This document shows, in pieces, positions 52,051-61,617 of a stretch of 64,000 nt of DNA. The notes beneath the pieces are model-generated. The model worked only from the letters and a program-made list of their open reading frames with translations. It was not told where the DNA came from and did no database searches. Both the position numbers and the translations under genes were made by a program. Origin of the DNA: Noviherbaspirillum soli (GTDB taxonomy: Bacteria; Pseudomonadota; Gammaproteobacteria; Burkholderiales; Burkholderiaceae_D); the NCBI RefSeq assembly GCF_015352955.1, contig NZ_JACYOX010000012.1, positions 1 through 64,000 on the forward strand, given 5' to 3'. Position 1 is the stretch's first letter. Each line of letters opens with the position of its first letter.

Positions 52051-53037
52051 TTATCGTTTCAGGGGAATCAGAACCTGCTGCCTGCGCGCATAACGCTGCG
52101 CCAGCATCGCGCACAGCATCAGCTGGATCTGATGGAACAGCATCAGCGGCAGCACGATCATGCCCACCGCATGGCTGGCGAACAGCACCTTGGCCATCGG
52201 CACGCCGCTGGCCAGGCTTTTCTTGGAGCCGCAGAACACGAGCGTGATTTCATCCTCGCGAGACAGGCCCATGCGGCGGCTGATCAGGGTGGATATTCCC
52301 AGCGCGGCGCCGAGCAGCAGCAGATTGATCACCACCAGGCCGGCCAGCGCCGAAGGCGGCAGCTGCTGCCACAGGCCCTGGATCACCGCTTCGCTGAAGG
52401 CGGTATAGACCACCAGCAGGATCGAGCCCTGATCGATCAGGCGCAGCGACGGCTTGTGGCGGTCGACGAAGCCGCCGATGCGCGGCCGCAGCATCTGGCC
52501 GGCGGCGAAGGGCAGGAGCAGCTGCACGATGATCTTGAGGATGGAGTCGAAGGAGGCGCTGGCCGAAATGCCGTGCACCACGAACAGGCCCACCAGCACC
52601 GGGGTGATGAACATGCCGATCAGGTTGGACGCGGAGGCGCTGCAGATGGCGGCAGGCACGTTGCCGCGCGCCACCGCCACCAGAGCGATCGACGATTGCA
52701 CCGTGGACGGGAGCATGCACAGGAATAGCAGCCCGGTGTAGAGCTGCGGCGTGATCAGCGTCAGGGCCAGCGGCTTCATCAGCCAGCCCAGCAACGGAAA
52801 GACGATGAAGGTGCTGGCCAGAATCACCAGGTGCAGCCGCCAGTGGGTGGCGCCGGCGACGATGGCTTCGCGCGGCAGCTTGGCGCCGTGCAGGAAGAAC
52901 AGCAGCGCGATCGAGACGCTGGTCACGTCATGCGCGACATCGGCCACGCGGCCGGAACAGGGCAGCACGCTTGCAAGGATCACGGTGAGGGCAATGGCCA
53001 GCGTGAAGTTGTCCGGGAAATAACTAGGGCGTGTCAT
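52051..53037 (-). CDS. Bile acid:sodium symporter-like transporter
   Basis: 328 residues with about ten membrane helices. It fits the SBF-like family (PF13593): SIALLFFLHGAKLPREAI, LLFLCMLPSTVQSSIALVAVARGN, ASASNLIGMFITPVLVGLF and CGSKKSLASGVPMAKVLF. Probably a sodium-coupled importer of an organic anion; linkage to the gamma-glutamyl hydrolase suggests a shared substrate path, which is inference. Confidence 0.88.
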   Translation of the reverse strand: MTRPSYFPDNFTLAIALTVILASVLPCSGRVADVAHDVTSVSIALLFFLHGAKLPREAIVAGATHWRLHLVILASTFIVFPLLGWLMKPLALTLITPQLYTGLLFLCMLPSTVQSSIALVAVARGNVPAAICSASASNLIGMFITPVLVGLFVVHGISASASFDSILKIIVQLLLPFAAGQMLRPRIGGFVDRHKPSLRLIDQGSILLVVYTAFSEAVIQGLWQQLPPSALAGLVVINLLLLGAALGISTLISRRMGLSREDEITLVFCGSKKSLASGVPMAKVLFASHAVGMIVLPLMLFHQIQLMLCAMLAQRYARRQQVLIPLKR

Positions 53038-53587
53038 GAGGCAGGCAATCCGTTGATGAAAAACAGCCGCGTATGATACGCGCCCGGAAAAATCTTTGCT
53101 TCCCTATAAGCAAGCAGTATGCCGGCCCGCAAGCCTTGTCGGGCGGGCGGGAAGTCGCCCTTGCTCAGTTTTGTGGACGAAACCGGTTCGCCGCCGGGGT
53201 CGGCGGGTTGATCCGACATGCGGCTGATCTCGCAAAACAGGCAGCCTCGCGGCGGCCCTTCTTCAGGAATGCTGCAAAAATGTAAATGAAATGTTGTCGG
53301 CTTAATTTACACATTCATGCCTGCGCCTTTTTCAATTTTAAGTAAATCACTGAATTGATACGCCTTTGTCTGGCTGGCCCGTTTCGTGCAATTACCTGCT
53401 TTGCCCGCTTTCAGAATTGCAGGGGCATTGCGGTTGTTATTTGCGTCAGATATGTATGCCGATGCTGGCTGCGAGGATTTATGGATGGCGGAGTGATGTA
53501 ATTAGATCAATCGAGAATGTCATTTCGATATCGCCGTCACATTGGCGCATACGATCTGGCCCTGATTATTCGTATCAAGGAAATATC
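53038..53587. other. 550-bp AT-richer intergenic region
   Basis: No convincing gene. It contains a small hairpin CGCGTATGATACGCG near 53070 and an inverted repeat TGTAAAT (53281-53287) / ATTTACA (53305-53311). The right half is clearly more AT-rich than the window average. Confidence 0.4.
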
Positions 53588-53872
53588 ATGGAAACCATAC
53601 TGTTAAAAGGCAAGGCGGTTCCAAAATTTGATCATGCACTGGTTGCATTTCTGGGCGTACCTGAAGTGGAAGCAATTACCGACGGCAGCATTCGCCAGTT
53701 CGGCATAGAAAACGGCGACGGCGAGGTTTATCGCATCGTCGGCGCCGAGAGCGAGCAGGTTTATGACGCGCTGATCGGGAGGCTGCGCAATTTGCACTAC
53801 CGGATTGAGCCGCTGGGAAAGAGCGGCTTTGACAAATTCAGGGCGGTAGCACGGATGCCGCCCGGACTCTGA
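53588..53872 (+). CDS. Small protein of unknown function
   Basis: 94 residues from ATG 53588 with AAGGA 8 bases upstream. Soluble, mixed alpha/beta (LKGKAVPKFDHALVAFLGV, IENGDGEVYRIVGAESEQVYDALIGRLRNLHYRIEPLG), no signal or membrane part. No family is recognised. It has its own strong terminator and sits between an AT-rich gap and a decayed kinase. Confidence 0.6.
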   Translation: METILLKGKAVPKFDHALVAFLGVPEVEAITDGSIRQFGIENGDGEVYRIVGAESEQVYDALIGRLRNLHYRIEPLGKSGFDKFRAVARMPPGL

Positions 53873-53947
53873 CTGCAGGTTTGATTGCCGGTTCGTGCAA
53901 GGACTAATAGCGTGATCGCACACGCCAGGTGTCATCGGTCTTTCGTG

Positions 53948-53990
53948 AAAGCCGGCATGCATCATTAATCATGGTGCATACCGGCTTTTT
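53948..53990 (+). terminator. Terminator after the 94-residue gene
   Basis: AAAGCCGG-C-ATGCAT with TGCAT-A-CCGGCTTTTT: a long stem with loop, ending in a T run (53948-53990). Confidence 0.8.
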
Positions 53991-54033
53991 CCCGTGCCGA
54001 TGAATGCAATTCAGATTCAGTTCCAGGGGAACA

Positions 54034-55048
54034 TGAAGAATGCAAAGGCATCGATGTGCAGCTATAGGGCAATAAGGGGCAGATACGACAGGAATATTAT
54101 TGTAAGAATACAAGCTGTTTTCGATCTGGTATATGTTGGGATTGGCGCAGGTTGCAAGGTAAATGCCCAGCGTGCATTTTTCTTGTTCAATTTCAACCTT
54201 TCCCACCTCGCTTCCTCCGACCAGCCGGATCAACCCGGTTTCGATCATCCGCCCACATTCCGCGCCGCCGTTGCGCTCGCCGCGGATAAGGGAGACCAGG
54301 GCGCGGAAGCGCTGGCCGAACGTTTTGGCATCACGCCGCAGCAGGTACTGGCTCGGCACGACGAGTTGCTCGAAAACGCCGGCCCGGCATTCCGGAACGC
54401 GGGCGACGCGGCATCGGCGGCGCGGTCCGGCCATGCCGAACTGGCGCTGGCGATTGCCGAGAACTCGACGCAGGGTTTTGCGATGATGGACCAGAGCGGC
54501 TACCGCCGCTACGCCAACCGCGCCTGGCTGGAGATGACGGGTTACACGGTGGATGAAATCCGGTCCAGGCCACTGCATAGCTGGTTCATCATCACTACCC
54601 GGATGGCCGGCCCTATCCGATGGCAGCCTGCCCGATCGACCGTGCACTACCGGAATACTTCGATGTCCGCGCCCATGAAGAGCTGTTCTTCCGCAGGGAT
54701 GGCAACACCTTCCATGTGCTGATGTCAGGACCATTGTGCCGGATGCGGTGGAGCCGGTGCGCGCCGCCGTCGTGACGCCGCGCCATCGCCTGATGGTGCA
54801 ACTGGCGCCCGAATCCGCACTGGTTTGGGCCGACCGCAAGCGGATGGTGCAGGTGCTGGTGAACCTGCTGCACAACGCCGTGAAATACACGCCGGAAGAA
54901 GGCGGCATCGTGGTCTCCATCGACGTGCAGCCGGAGCGGGTGCTGTTCGCCGTGTAGGACAATGGCATAGGCATGTCGGCCGGCTTCGATCATCACTTTG
55001 TCAGGCCGGTATATTCCGCCGGCATTCTTTCCCTTACTGAAAACCATT
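54034..55048 (+). pseudogene. Decayed PAS-type sensor histidine kinase with a transposase-like N-terminal helix-turn-helix
   Basis: One frame gives an N-terminal region like the helix-turn-helix of IS3-type transposase OrfA (FRAAVALAADKGDQGAEALA, AERFGITPQQVLARHDELLE), then a PAS domain (LALAIAENSTQGFAMMDQSG, RYANRAWLEMTGYTVDEI). Near 54590 the PAS continues in another frame ([32 protein letters not shown]). Near 54723 the sequence jumps to a histidine-kinase ATPase start ([39 protein letters not shown]) without the HisKA part. TAG at 54955-54957 interrupts VLFAV-stop-DNGIGM. So at least one frameshift, one deletion and one stop. Confidence 0.8.
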
Positions 55049-55212
55049 AATTAATTGTAATTGTCAATTTCTGGTTAGTTCATTGTCGGCTTTTATTACA
55101 CAAGTTAACAGATGATAGGAAAAGGATTTACTTAAGTATTTGATTGGAAAGTAAAAGGAAATTTTGGCCCGGAAATTGCATTGTTAAATGAAAAACTGGC
55201 ATTTAACAAATT

Positions 55213-56373
55213 ATGGCAACCCGCGATTTCCGCCTAGACACGCTTCGTGGTGTCTTTCTTGCAATTATGATGATCGACCATCTCGGTACCCGGATGGCCG
55301 AGTTCACTTACCAGCCCTTCGGCTTTGTATCGGCGGCGGCGGCGTTCGTGATGCTGTCGGGCTATATGAATGCCTTCACCTCGCCAGCTGCCTATCCCGG
55401 CATGCGCGCGCTGCTGCGCCAGGCGTGGAAGCGTGCCTCGCGCGTCTACCGCTATCACTTCGTGCTGCTGCTGGCGCTGCTCGCCCTTGCCGTGTTCATG
55501 ACCGCCTATCTGCAGCGTTCCACGCCGCTCTATCCCGACCGCGGCGGCGCGCTGGGCATGCTGGCCTATGGCGCGCTGCTGCTGCACCAGCCGTCCTACA
55601 TGGACATCCTGCCGATGTATTTTCTTTTCCTGCTGCTCAGCCCGGCGCTGCTGGCAGCGCTGCACAGGGGGCATGACTGGATCGTGATCGGGGGCAGCAT
55701 CGCATGCTGGTTCCTGGGCCAGTTGCTCGATCCGCAGGAGTGGCTGGAAGCCACTTTCGGCACCGGCGCCAGTACCGGCTCATTCAACCTGCTTGCCTGG
55801 CAACTGCTATGGGTGGCCGGCCTCTATGCCGGTTTCCTGCACAAGGTGCGACGCCAGACGGCATTCTTCCACCATCGCGTCCTTTTATGGGTAGCGGTCG
55901 CCATCACGGCCGGCTTCTTCCTGGTCAGGCATCAGCTGCTGCCGGTCAGCGATGTCTTCCTGGCGCATGTGGAGAAGGAAGACCTGCGCATTCTGCGCGT
56001 GGCCAACATCGCAAGCCAGGTGGTGCTGTTCTGCTGGCTGATCCGGCTGGTGCCGGCCAGCCGCGGCCTGCCGTGGTTTCGTCTGCTCGGCAGGTATTCT
56101 CTGCCGGTGTTCTCCTTTCATATTCTTCTGGTCTATCTGCTCGAACCGCTGTCCTGGCGTGTCGCCTACTGGTTTGGCTATAGCGTGAATTTTCTCTATA
56201 CGGCGGCGGTGCTGGCCACCCTGACCCTGCCGGCATTGTTCTACCGCGCGTATGAACAGGCGCTGGCGGCAGGCGGCGCCCGCACCTGGGCAGGGCGGCT
56301 GCAGGCGATGGTGCTGGCGGGAAGGCATCCATTCTCGGGCGGAAAGTCGGCGCGGGCATTGGAAGCCAAGTAA
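55213..56373 (+). CDS. OpgC-family membrane acyltransferase-like protein
   Basis: 386 residues with about ten membrane helices. It opens RDFRLDTLRGVFLAIMMIDHLG, as in OpgC (PF10129), with AFVMLSGYMNAF and LLLHQPSYMDILPMYFLFLLLSP. OpgC adds succinyl groups to periplasmic glucans; no opgGH genes are present here, so the substrate is open. The preceding AT-rich gap (55049-55212) shows no further gene. Confidence 0.85.
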   Translation: MATRDFRLDTLRGVFLAIMMIDHLGTRMAEFTYQPFGFVSAAAAFVMLSGYMNAFTSPAAYPGMRALLRQAWKRASRVYRYHFVLLLALLALAVFMTAYLQRSTPLYPDRGGALGMLAYGALLLHQPSYMDILPMYFLFLLLSPALLAALHRGHDWIVIGGSIACWFLGQLLDPQEWLEATFGTGASTGSFNLLAWQLLWVAGLYAGFLHKVRRQTAFFHHRVLLWVAVAITAGFFLVRHQLLPVSDVFLAHVEKEDLRILRVANIASQVVLFCWLIRLVPASRGLPWFRLLGRYSLPVFSFHILLVYLLEPLSWRVAYWFGYSVNFLYTAAVLATLTLPALFYRAYEQALAAGGARTWAGRLQAMVLAGRHPFSGGKSARALEAK

Positions 56374-56497
56374 GGCGGGGCTTCGGTCGGCATGGCCGCA
56401 CGGCGACGACGGTCGTTGCGGCACTGGCGCAAAGTCGCCATGCGGTTCAGGACGATGCCAGCGCTTGCGATCCGGCTGCCGCAGCGGCGCCCGGCCA

Positions 56498-56860
56498 TCA
56501 GTCCAGCGTCAGCAGGTACGCCACCATATCCTGCGCATCCTGCTCGCTTACGCCAAGCGCCGGCATGGCGGTGTGCGGATCGATTTTCTGTGGCTCGCGT
56601 ATCCAGCGCGCCAGGTTCTCCGGCGTGCTGGGCAGGTTGCGGGCAATGATGCGCCGGGTCGCGAAGCCCTTGAGGGTCGGACCGACATACACCTCGGAGC
56701 CGGTGATGCCCGGAATCTGGTGGCAGGCATGACAGGCGTACTGGGTCAGGGCGAGCCTGCCGCGCGCCGGGTCGCCGGCGACGCCGGCCGGCGCCGATGG
56801 CTGGCCGCAGGCGGCGAGCATGCCTGCCAGCGCCAGCACGCCTCCTGCGCGCCGGCTCAT
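56498..56860 (-). CDS. c-type cytochrome lipoprotein
   Basis: 120 residues. The signal has a lipobox (GMLAACGQPS), then a mono-haem domain with CHACH and a C-terminal Met in HTAMPALGVSEQDAQDMVAYL. It overlaps the upstream cytochrome gene by ATGA. It is probably anchored in the periplasm and feeds the divergent oxidase. Confidence 0.88.
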   Translation of the reverse strand: MSRRAGGVLALAGMLAACGQPSAPAGVAGDPARGRLALTQYACHACHQIPGITGSEVYVGPTLKGFATRRIIARNLPSTPENLARWIREPQKIDPHTAMPALGVSEQDAQDMVAYLLTLD

Positions 56861-57390
56861 TGCGCAGCCTCCGCCATCGTTGCATAGTCGCGCGGCGACA
56901 AGGCCGGCAACTGCGCCATGAAGGCCACCACGGCCCAGATGTCCTCGTCCGCCAGCCGGAATTCCCAGGCCGGCATGCCGCTCATCTTGATGCCGTGCCG
57001 GGTGATCCAGTACATCTCGCCCGGCTTCCAGCGCCTGGCCGCGTCGACCAGGGGGCCCGGAATCGGCTGCATGCTCTTGCCGATGTCATGCTGCGCCACG
57101 CCTGGCGCGCCATGGCACTGCACGCAGCGCGCGGCGTAGATCGATGCGCCCTGGCGCACCATGCGCGGCGCCGACAGGTCGGGCGGCGTGATGTCGCGGG
57201 CATGATGGCGCACCGAATAATGCATGCCTCTTTCCAGCACGGTATAGACCGGCTGCCAGTGCTGCCTGGTGGCGCCGATGTTGTACCAGCCGGAAAAAAG
57301 CAGCAGCGTGCCGGCAAGCGCGGCGAGCATGATGCCCGCCGCCAGCGTGGCGGCCACTGTCAGCAGGACCAGGCGCTTGTTGGAAGTCAT
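56857..57390 (-). CDS. Membrane-anchored c-type cytochrome
   Basis: 177 residues: one N-terminal membrane helix (about 8-32), then a mono-haem domain with CVQCHGAPGVAQ and Met in HGIKMSGMPAW. ATG 57390 (MTSNKRLVLLTVAATLAAG) is chosen over a longer open frame reaching 57663. Divergent from the oxidase genes and overlapping the next cytochrome gene. Confidence 0.88.
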   Translation of the reverse strand: MTSNKRLVLLTVAATLAAGIMLAALAGTLLLFSGWYNIGATRQHWQPVYTVLERGMHYSVRHHARDITPPDLSAPRMVRQGASIYAARCVQCHGAPGVAQHDIGKSMQPIPGPLVDAARRWKPGEMYWITRHGIKMSGMPAWEFRLADEDIWAVVAFMAQLPALSPRDYATMAEAAQ

Positions 57391-57692
57391 GGGAGCGTTG
57401 ATGTGATGCAAGCGATATGCCGCGTGAACATGAATGCTCCTCATTCTGCACAGCCTGCGCAGCCTGTCGCCGCGTCTGCGCAAGCGCAGGCGCTCCGAGC
57501 TCGGCAATTTCCGCCTTTCTTGTGCGGACCGTAGCGGCAGCGGAGGAAAACTTGGCAGAATCTGCCATCGCGTACTGCGCAAACTTTCTTTCGGACGCTT
57601 CCTGAACCCGCCGCCATGAATCCGCACTGTTTTCCTTTTCCTTTTCCTTGCCGGGCCCTGCATCGAACCGCGGCACGGAGCAGGGGCTGAGC
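57391..57692. other. Divergent regulatory gap of the oxidase cluster
   Basis: 302 bases between the two divergent cytochrome units. It should hold both promoters; no clear -35/-10 or -24/-12 pair is seen. Confidence 0.35.
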
Positions 57693-58082
57693 ATGGCGCG
57701 ACGCGGCCATGCCTGCGCTATGCGCGCTGTCGGCACTGCGCTGTGCCTGCTGTTGCTGGCTGCCTGCGGCCGCGACGACGAAAAGGCGCCGCGGGTTGCC
57801 GGTGGCGACGCCGTGCGCGGCATCGCGCTGATGGCGCAATACCAGTGCGGCGCCTGCCATGCGATCCCCAAGGTGCAGGCCGCGGGCGGCGAGGGCGGCC
57901 CGTCGCTGGAGAGCTTCGGGCGGCGCAGCTATATCGCCGGACGCCTGCCCAACATGCCGGACCGGCTGGTGGCATGGATCGTCGATCCGCCGGCCCTGGT
58001 GCCCGGCACCCGCATGCCCGTGATGGGCGTGTCGGAAAACGATGCGCGCCATATCGCGGCCGCGCTCTACACCCTGCAATGA
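57693..58082 (+). CDS. c-type cytochrome lipoprotein of the oxidase operon
   Basis: 129 residues with a lipobox (LLLLAACGRDD) and a mono-haem domain with CGACHAIPKV and Met in GTRMPVMGVSENDARHIAAAL. It begins the oxidase operon; its stop overlaps the subunit II start by 4 bases. An in-frame ATG at 57720 is an alternative start. Confidence 0.87.
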   Translation: MARRGHACAMRAVGTALCLLLLAACGRDDEKAPRVAGGDAVRGIALMAQYQCGACHAIPKVQAAGGEGGPSLESFGRRSYIAGRLPNMPDRLVAWIVDPPALVPGTRMPVMGVSENDARHIAAALYTLQ

Positions 58083-59086
58083 CACGGCGCGCCCGCCATC
58101 GCCTGGCCATGCTGCCTGCGCCGCTGCTGTCGGGCTGCGGCGCGCAGCTGTCGCAGTCGGTGCTGCATCCGGCCGGCCCGGATGCGGCCATCATCACGCA
58201 GCTGACCTGGCTGCTGTTCGGCGGCGGCCTGATCGTCTTCCTCGGCGTGATGCTGCTGCTGGCGCTGTCGCTGCGCGGCGGCCGGCCGGCCGGCACGCTG
58301 TTGTGGATCGCCGGCGGCGGCATTGCGCTGCCGGTGGCGGTGCTGTCGGCGCTGCTGCTGTTTTCCACCTGGCGCAGCGGCCAGCTCAGCACCCGCACCT
58401 CGCAGGATGCGCTGCATGTGTCGGTGACGGCGCGCATGTGGTGGTGGGAAGTGCGCTACCGCGATCCGGCCAGCGGCCGCGACATCGTGCTGGCCAATGA
58501 ACTGCATGTGCCGGTCGGTCGCAAGGTCTACGTCGGCCTGACCGCGGCCGACGTGATCCACAGCTTCTGGGTGCCGGCGCTGGGCGGCAAGATGGATGCG
58601 ATGCCGGGCCGCGTCAACGGCCTGGTGCTGCATGCCGACCGGCCCGGCATCCACCGCGGCCAGTGCGCCGAATACTGCGGCGAGCAGCACGCGAAAATGG
58701 CGCTGCACGTGGTGGCCGAGAGCCAGCAGGAGTTCGATGCCTGGCTGGCCGCCCAGGCGCGGCCGGCGGCGGCGGCGGCCGGCAATGCGCTGCTCGAGCG
58801 CGGCCGCGCCGCCTTCCTGGCGCAGCGCTGCAATGCCTGCCACGCGATACGCGGCGTGACCGAAGGCGCCGACGACGCCGGCGAGGGCACGCTGGGTCCG
58901 GACCTGACCCATGTCGGCAGCCGCCGCTACCTGGCCGCGGGCGCGCTGCCCAACCATGCCGGCGCGCTGGCGGGATGGATCGCCGGCGCGCAGGCGGTCA
59001 AGCCGGGCGCGCGCATGCCGTCGTTCGAGCGCATCGACGGCGCCAGCCTGTCGGCGCTGGCGGCCTACCTGGAGCACCTGAAATGA
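58079..59086 (+). CDS. coxB: Cytochrome c oxidase subunit II fused to cytochrome c
   Basis: 335 residues. Lipobox-like LLSGCG, two membrane helices (about 38-62 and 72-96), then the CuA domain with HSFWVPALGGKMDAMPGRVN and the ligand set QCAEYCGEQHAKM. A C-terminal mono-haem cytochrome c domain (CNACHAIRGV, Met in ARMPSF) makes it a caa3-type subunit. It overlaps both neighbours by 4 bases. Confidence 0.93.
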   Translation: MTRRARHRLAMLPAPLLSGCGAQLSQSVLHPAGPDAAIITQLTWLLFGGGLIVFLGVMLLLALSLRGGRPAGTLLWIAGGGIALPVAVLSALLLFSTWRSGQLSTRTSQDALHVSVTARMWWWEVRYRDPASGRDIVLANELHVPVGRKVYVGLTAADVIHSFWVPALGGKMDAMPGRVNGLVLHADRPGIHRGQCAEYCGEQHAKMALHVVAESQQEFDAWLAAQARPAAAAAGNALLERGRAAFLAQRCNACHAIRGVTEGADDAGEGTLGPDLTHVGSRRYLAAGALPNHAGALAGWIAGAQAVKPGARMPSFERIDGASLSALAAYLEHLK

Positions 59087-61617
59087 ACCAGCGCGCGCCT
59101 TCCTGCGCCGACGGCCTGCCCAGCTCGCTGCCACGCCCCGACGGCGAACTGGCGCGGCTGGAGGCGATATGGAAAACCCCGCGCGGCTGGCGCTTCTTCA
59201 AGAGCGTCAACAACACCAACATCGGCCTGCTCTATATCGGCACCGCGCTGCTGTTCTTCCTGCTGGCCGGCGTCCTGGGTTTGCTGATGCGGCTGCAGCT
59301 GGCCGTGCCCGACAACACCCTGCTCGGCCCGGCCGCCTACAACCAGGTCTTCACCATGCATGGCACGGTGATGATGTTCCTGTTCGCCATTCCCGTGGTG
59401 GAGGCGATCGCGGTGTACCTGCTGCCCGGCATGCTGGGCGCGCGCGACCTGCCGTTTCCGCGGCTGTCGGCCTATGCCTACTGGGCCTATGCCTTCGGCG
59501 GCCTGGCCTTCTTCTGCACGCTGTTCGTCGGCCTGGCGCCGGACGGCGGCTGGTTCATGTATCCGCCGCTGACCGGCACGAAATATTCACCGGGCATGAA
59601 TGCCGACTTCTGGCTGCTGGGCATCGGCTTCATCGAGATCTCCGCGATCGCCGGCGCGATCGAGCTGATCGTGGGCATCCTGTTCACCCGCGCGCCGGGC
59701 ATGACGCTCTCGCGCATGCCGGTCTATGCCTGGGCCATGCTGGTCGTGGGCGTGATGATCGTCTTTGCCTTTCCCGCCATCATCGCCGGCACCGCGCTGC
59801 TGGAAATGGAGCGCGCCTTCGACTGGCCCTTCTTCATTGCCGAGCGCGGCGGCGATCCCTTGCTGTGGCAGCACCTGTTCTGGTTCTTCGGCCATCCGGA
59901 GGTCTACATCATCTTCCTGCCGGCGGCCGGCATGGTCTCGACCATGATCCCCGCCATTGCCGGCCAGCCGCTCGTGGGGCGCGGCATGGTGATCGTGGCG
60001 CTGGTGGCGGTGGGCTTCTTCAGCTTCGGGCTGTGGGCGCATCACATGTTCACCGCCGGCCTGGGCCTGATGTCGATGAGCCTGGTGTCGGTGGCCAGCA
60101 TGGCGGTGGCGGTGCCGACCTCGATCCAGGTGTTCGCATGGATCGCCACGCTGTGGCGCGGCACGATACGCATGAGCGCACCGGCGCTGTTCCTGCTCGG
60201 CTTCATGTTCATCTTCGTGCTGGGCGGCCTGACCGGCGTGATGGTGGCGGTGCTGCCTTTCGACTGGCAGGCGCATGACACCTACTTCATCGTTGCGCAC
60301 CTTCACTACGTGCTGATCGGCGGCATGGTGTTTCCGGTGTTTGCCGCGATGTACTACTGGCTGCCGCTGGTCAACGGCAACCAGCTGTCGGAGCGGCTGG
60401 CGCGCTGGATCTTCGGGATGATGTTCGGCGGCTTCAACATCGCCTTCTTCCCTATGCACCTGACCGGCCTGCTGGGCATGCCGCGCCGGGTATATACCTA
60501 TGGCGCGGAGCAGGGCTGGGGGCTGCTCAACATGGTCTCCACCGTCGGCGCCTTCCTGTTCGCCGGCGGCGTGCTGCTGTTCATCGTCGATGCGGCGCGG
60601 GCGCTGCGCCGGCCCGCGCGCGAAGCCGGCAATCCATGGCGCGCATCCACGCTGGAATGGCTGCCTTCGGAAGACTATGCCACCCGCAGCATCCCGCAGG
60701 TCGATAGCGCCGATCCGCTGTGGGACCGGCCCGCGCTGATGGAGGAGGTGGAGGCCGGCCGCCACTGGCTGCCGGGCACGGCGACCGGGCTGCGCGAAAC
60801 CATCGCCACCTCGCCCATTGCCGCGCGTCCGCGTTACCTGATGGTGCTGCCGGGCGACAGCTGGTGGCCGCTGGTCGCCGCTGCCGGCACGGCCGGCTTT
60901 TTCCTGCTGCTGACGATGAAGCTGCATGTGGCCGCATGGCTGTGCGGCCTGGCCGCCATCGCCGGCATTGTGGCGTGGCTGTGGCAGTCCGACCAGCCGC
61001 CGCCGCAAGCCACGGCCAGGGTGTCGGATGGGCTCTGGCTGCCGGTCAATGCGACCGGCGCGGCGTCGCAGTCATGGTGGGCCACGCTGATCATGCTGGT
61101 GGTCGACGCCATCGTGTTCGCTTCCTTCCTGTTTGCCTTCATCCATCTTTCTATGCGCCTGGACACCTGTCCGCCGCCGGGCGCCGCCTTGGCCCAGCCG
61201 CTCTGGCCGCTGCTGTCCAGCGGCCTGCTGGCGGCGGGTTCGCTGCTGATCGCATGGGCGCGGCGGGCATTGACGGCGCAATCCTCGCAGCGCGGGTTGC
61301 GGATTGCGGTGGCGGCGGCAGCCGTCTGCGCCACCGCCGCCTTCGCCGCCGAATGGCATGGCCAGCTGCAGGCGGGCCTGGCGCCGTCCTCGCAGGCATG
61401 GAGCGCGACGGTGGCTGCAATGCTGAGCTACCAGGGCCTGCATGTGCTGGTGCTGCTGCTGATCGCGCCTTACCTGCTGGCCCGTTCCTGGAGCGGCCGC
61501 CTGGGCGCGGCCAGCCGGGCCACCATGGACAACAGCGCCTTGATCTGGCATTACACGACGCTGCAGGGTCTTGTGTTTGCGGCAGCGGTCAATGTGCTGC
61601 CGCGCATGATGGGCTGA
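59083..61617 (+). CDS. ctaD: Cytochrome c oxidase fused subunit I/III
   Basis: 844 residues. The subunit I core (12 helices, about 40-560) has the haem a ligand His in FTMHGTVMMF, CuB/Tyr motif GHPEVYIIFLP, CuB ligands WAHHMF and the a3/a ligands VAHLHYVL. After a soluble linker (about 525-600) the C-terminus has further helices like subunit III. A haem-copper oxidase that reduces O2 to water. The fusion of I and III is typical of this small oxidase cluster type in soil Proteobacteria. ATG 59083 overlaps the coxB stop. Confidence 0.93.
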   Translation: MNQRAPSCADGLPSSLPRPDGELARLEAIWKTPRGWRFFKSVNNTNIGLLYIGTALLFFLLAGVLGLLMRLQLAVPDNTLLGPAAYNQVFTMHGTVMMFLFAIPVVEAIAVYLLPGMLGARDLPFPRLSAYAYWAYAFGGLAFFCTLFVGLAPDGGWFMYPPLTGTKYSPGMNADFWLLGIGFIEISAIAGAIELIVGILFTRAPGMTLSRMPVYAWAMLVVGVMIVFAFPAIIAGTALLEMERAFDWPFFIAERGGDPLLWQHLFWFFGHPEVYIIFLPAAGMVSTMIPAIAGQPLVGRGMVIVALVAVGFFSFGLWAHHMFTAGLGLMSMSLVSVASMAVAVPTSIQVFAWIATLWRGTIRMSAPALFLLGFMFIFVLGGLTGVMVAVLPFDWQAHDTYFIVAHLHYVLIGGMVFPVFAAMYYWLPLVNGNQLSERLARWIFGMMFGGFNIAFFPMHLTGLLGMPRRVYTYGAEQGWGLLNMVSTVGAFLFAGGVLLFIVDAARALRRPAREAGNPWRASTLEWLPSEDYATRSIPQVDSADPLWDRPALMEEVEAGRHWLPGTATGLRETIATSPIAARPRYLMVLPGDSWWPLVAAAGTAGFFLLLTMKLHVAAWLCGLAAIAGIVAWLWQSDQPPPQATARVSDGLWLPVNATGAASQSWWATLIMLVVDAIVFASFLFAFIHLSMRLDTCPPPGAALAQPLWPLLSSGLLAAGSLLIAWARRALTAQSSQRGLRIAVAAAAVCATAAFAAEWHGQLQAGLAPSSQAWSATVAAMLSYQGLHVLVLLLIAPYLLARSWSGRLGAASRATMDNSALIWHYTTLQGLVFAAAVNVLPRMMG

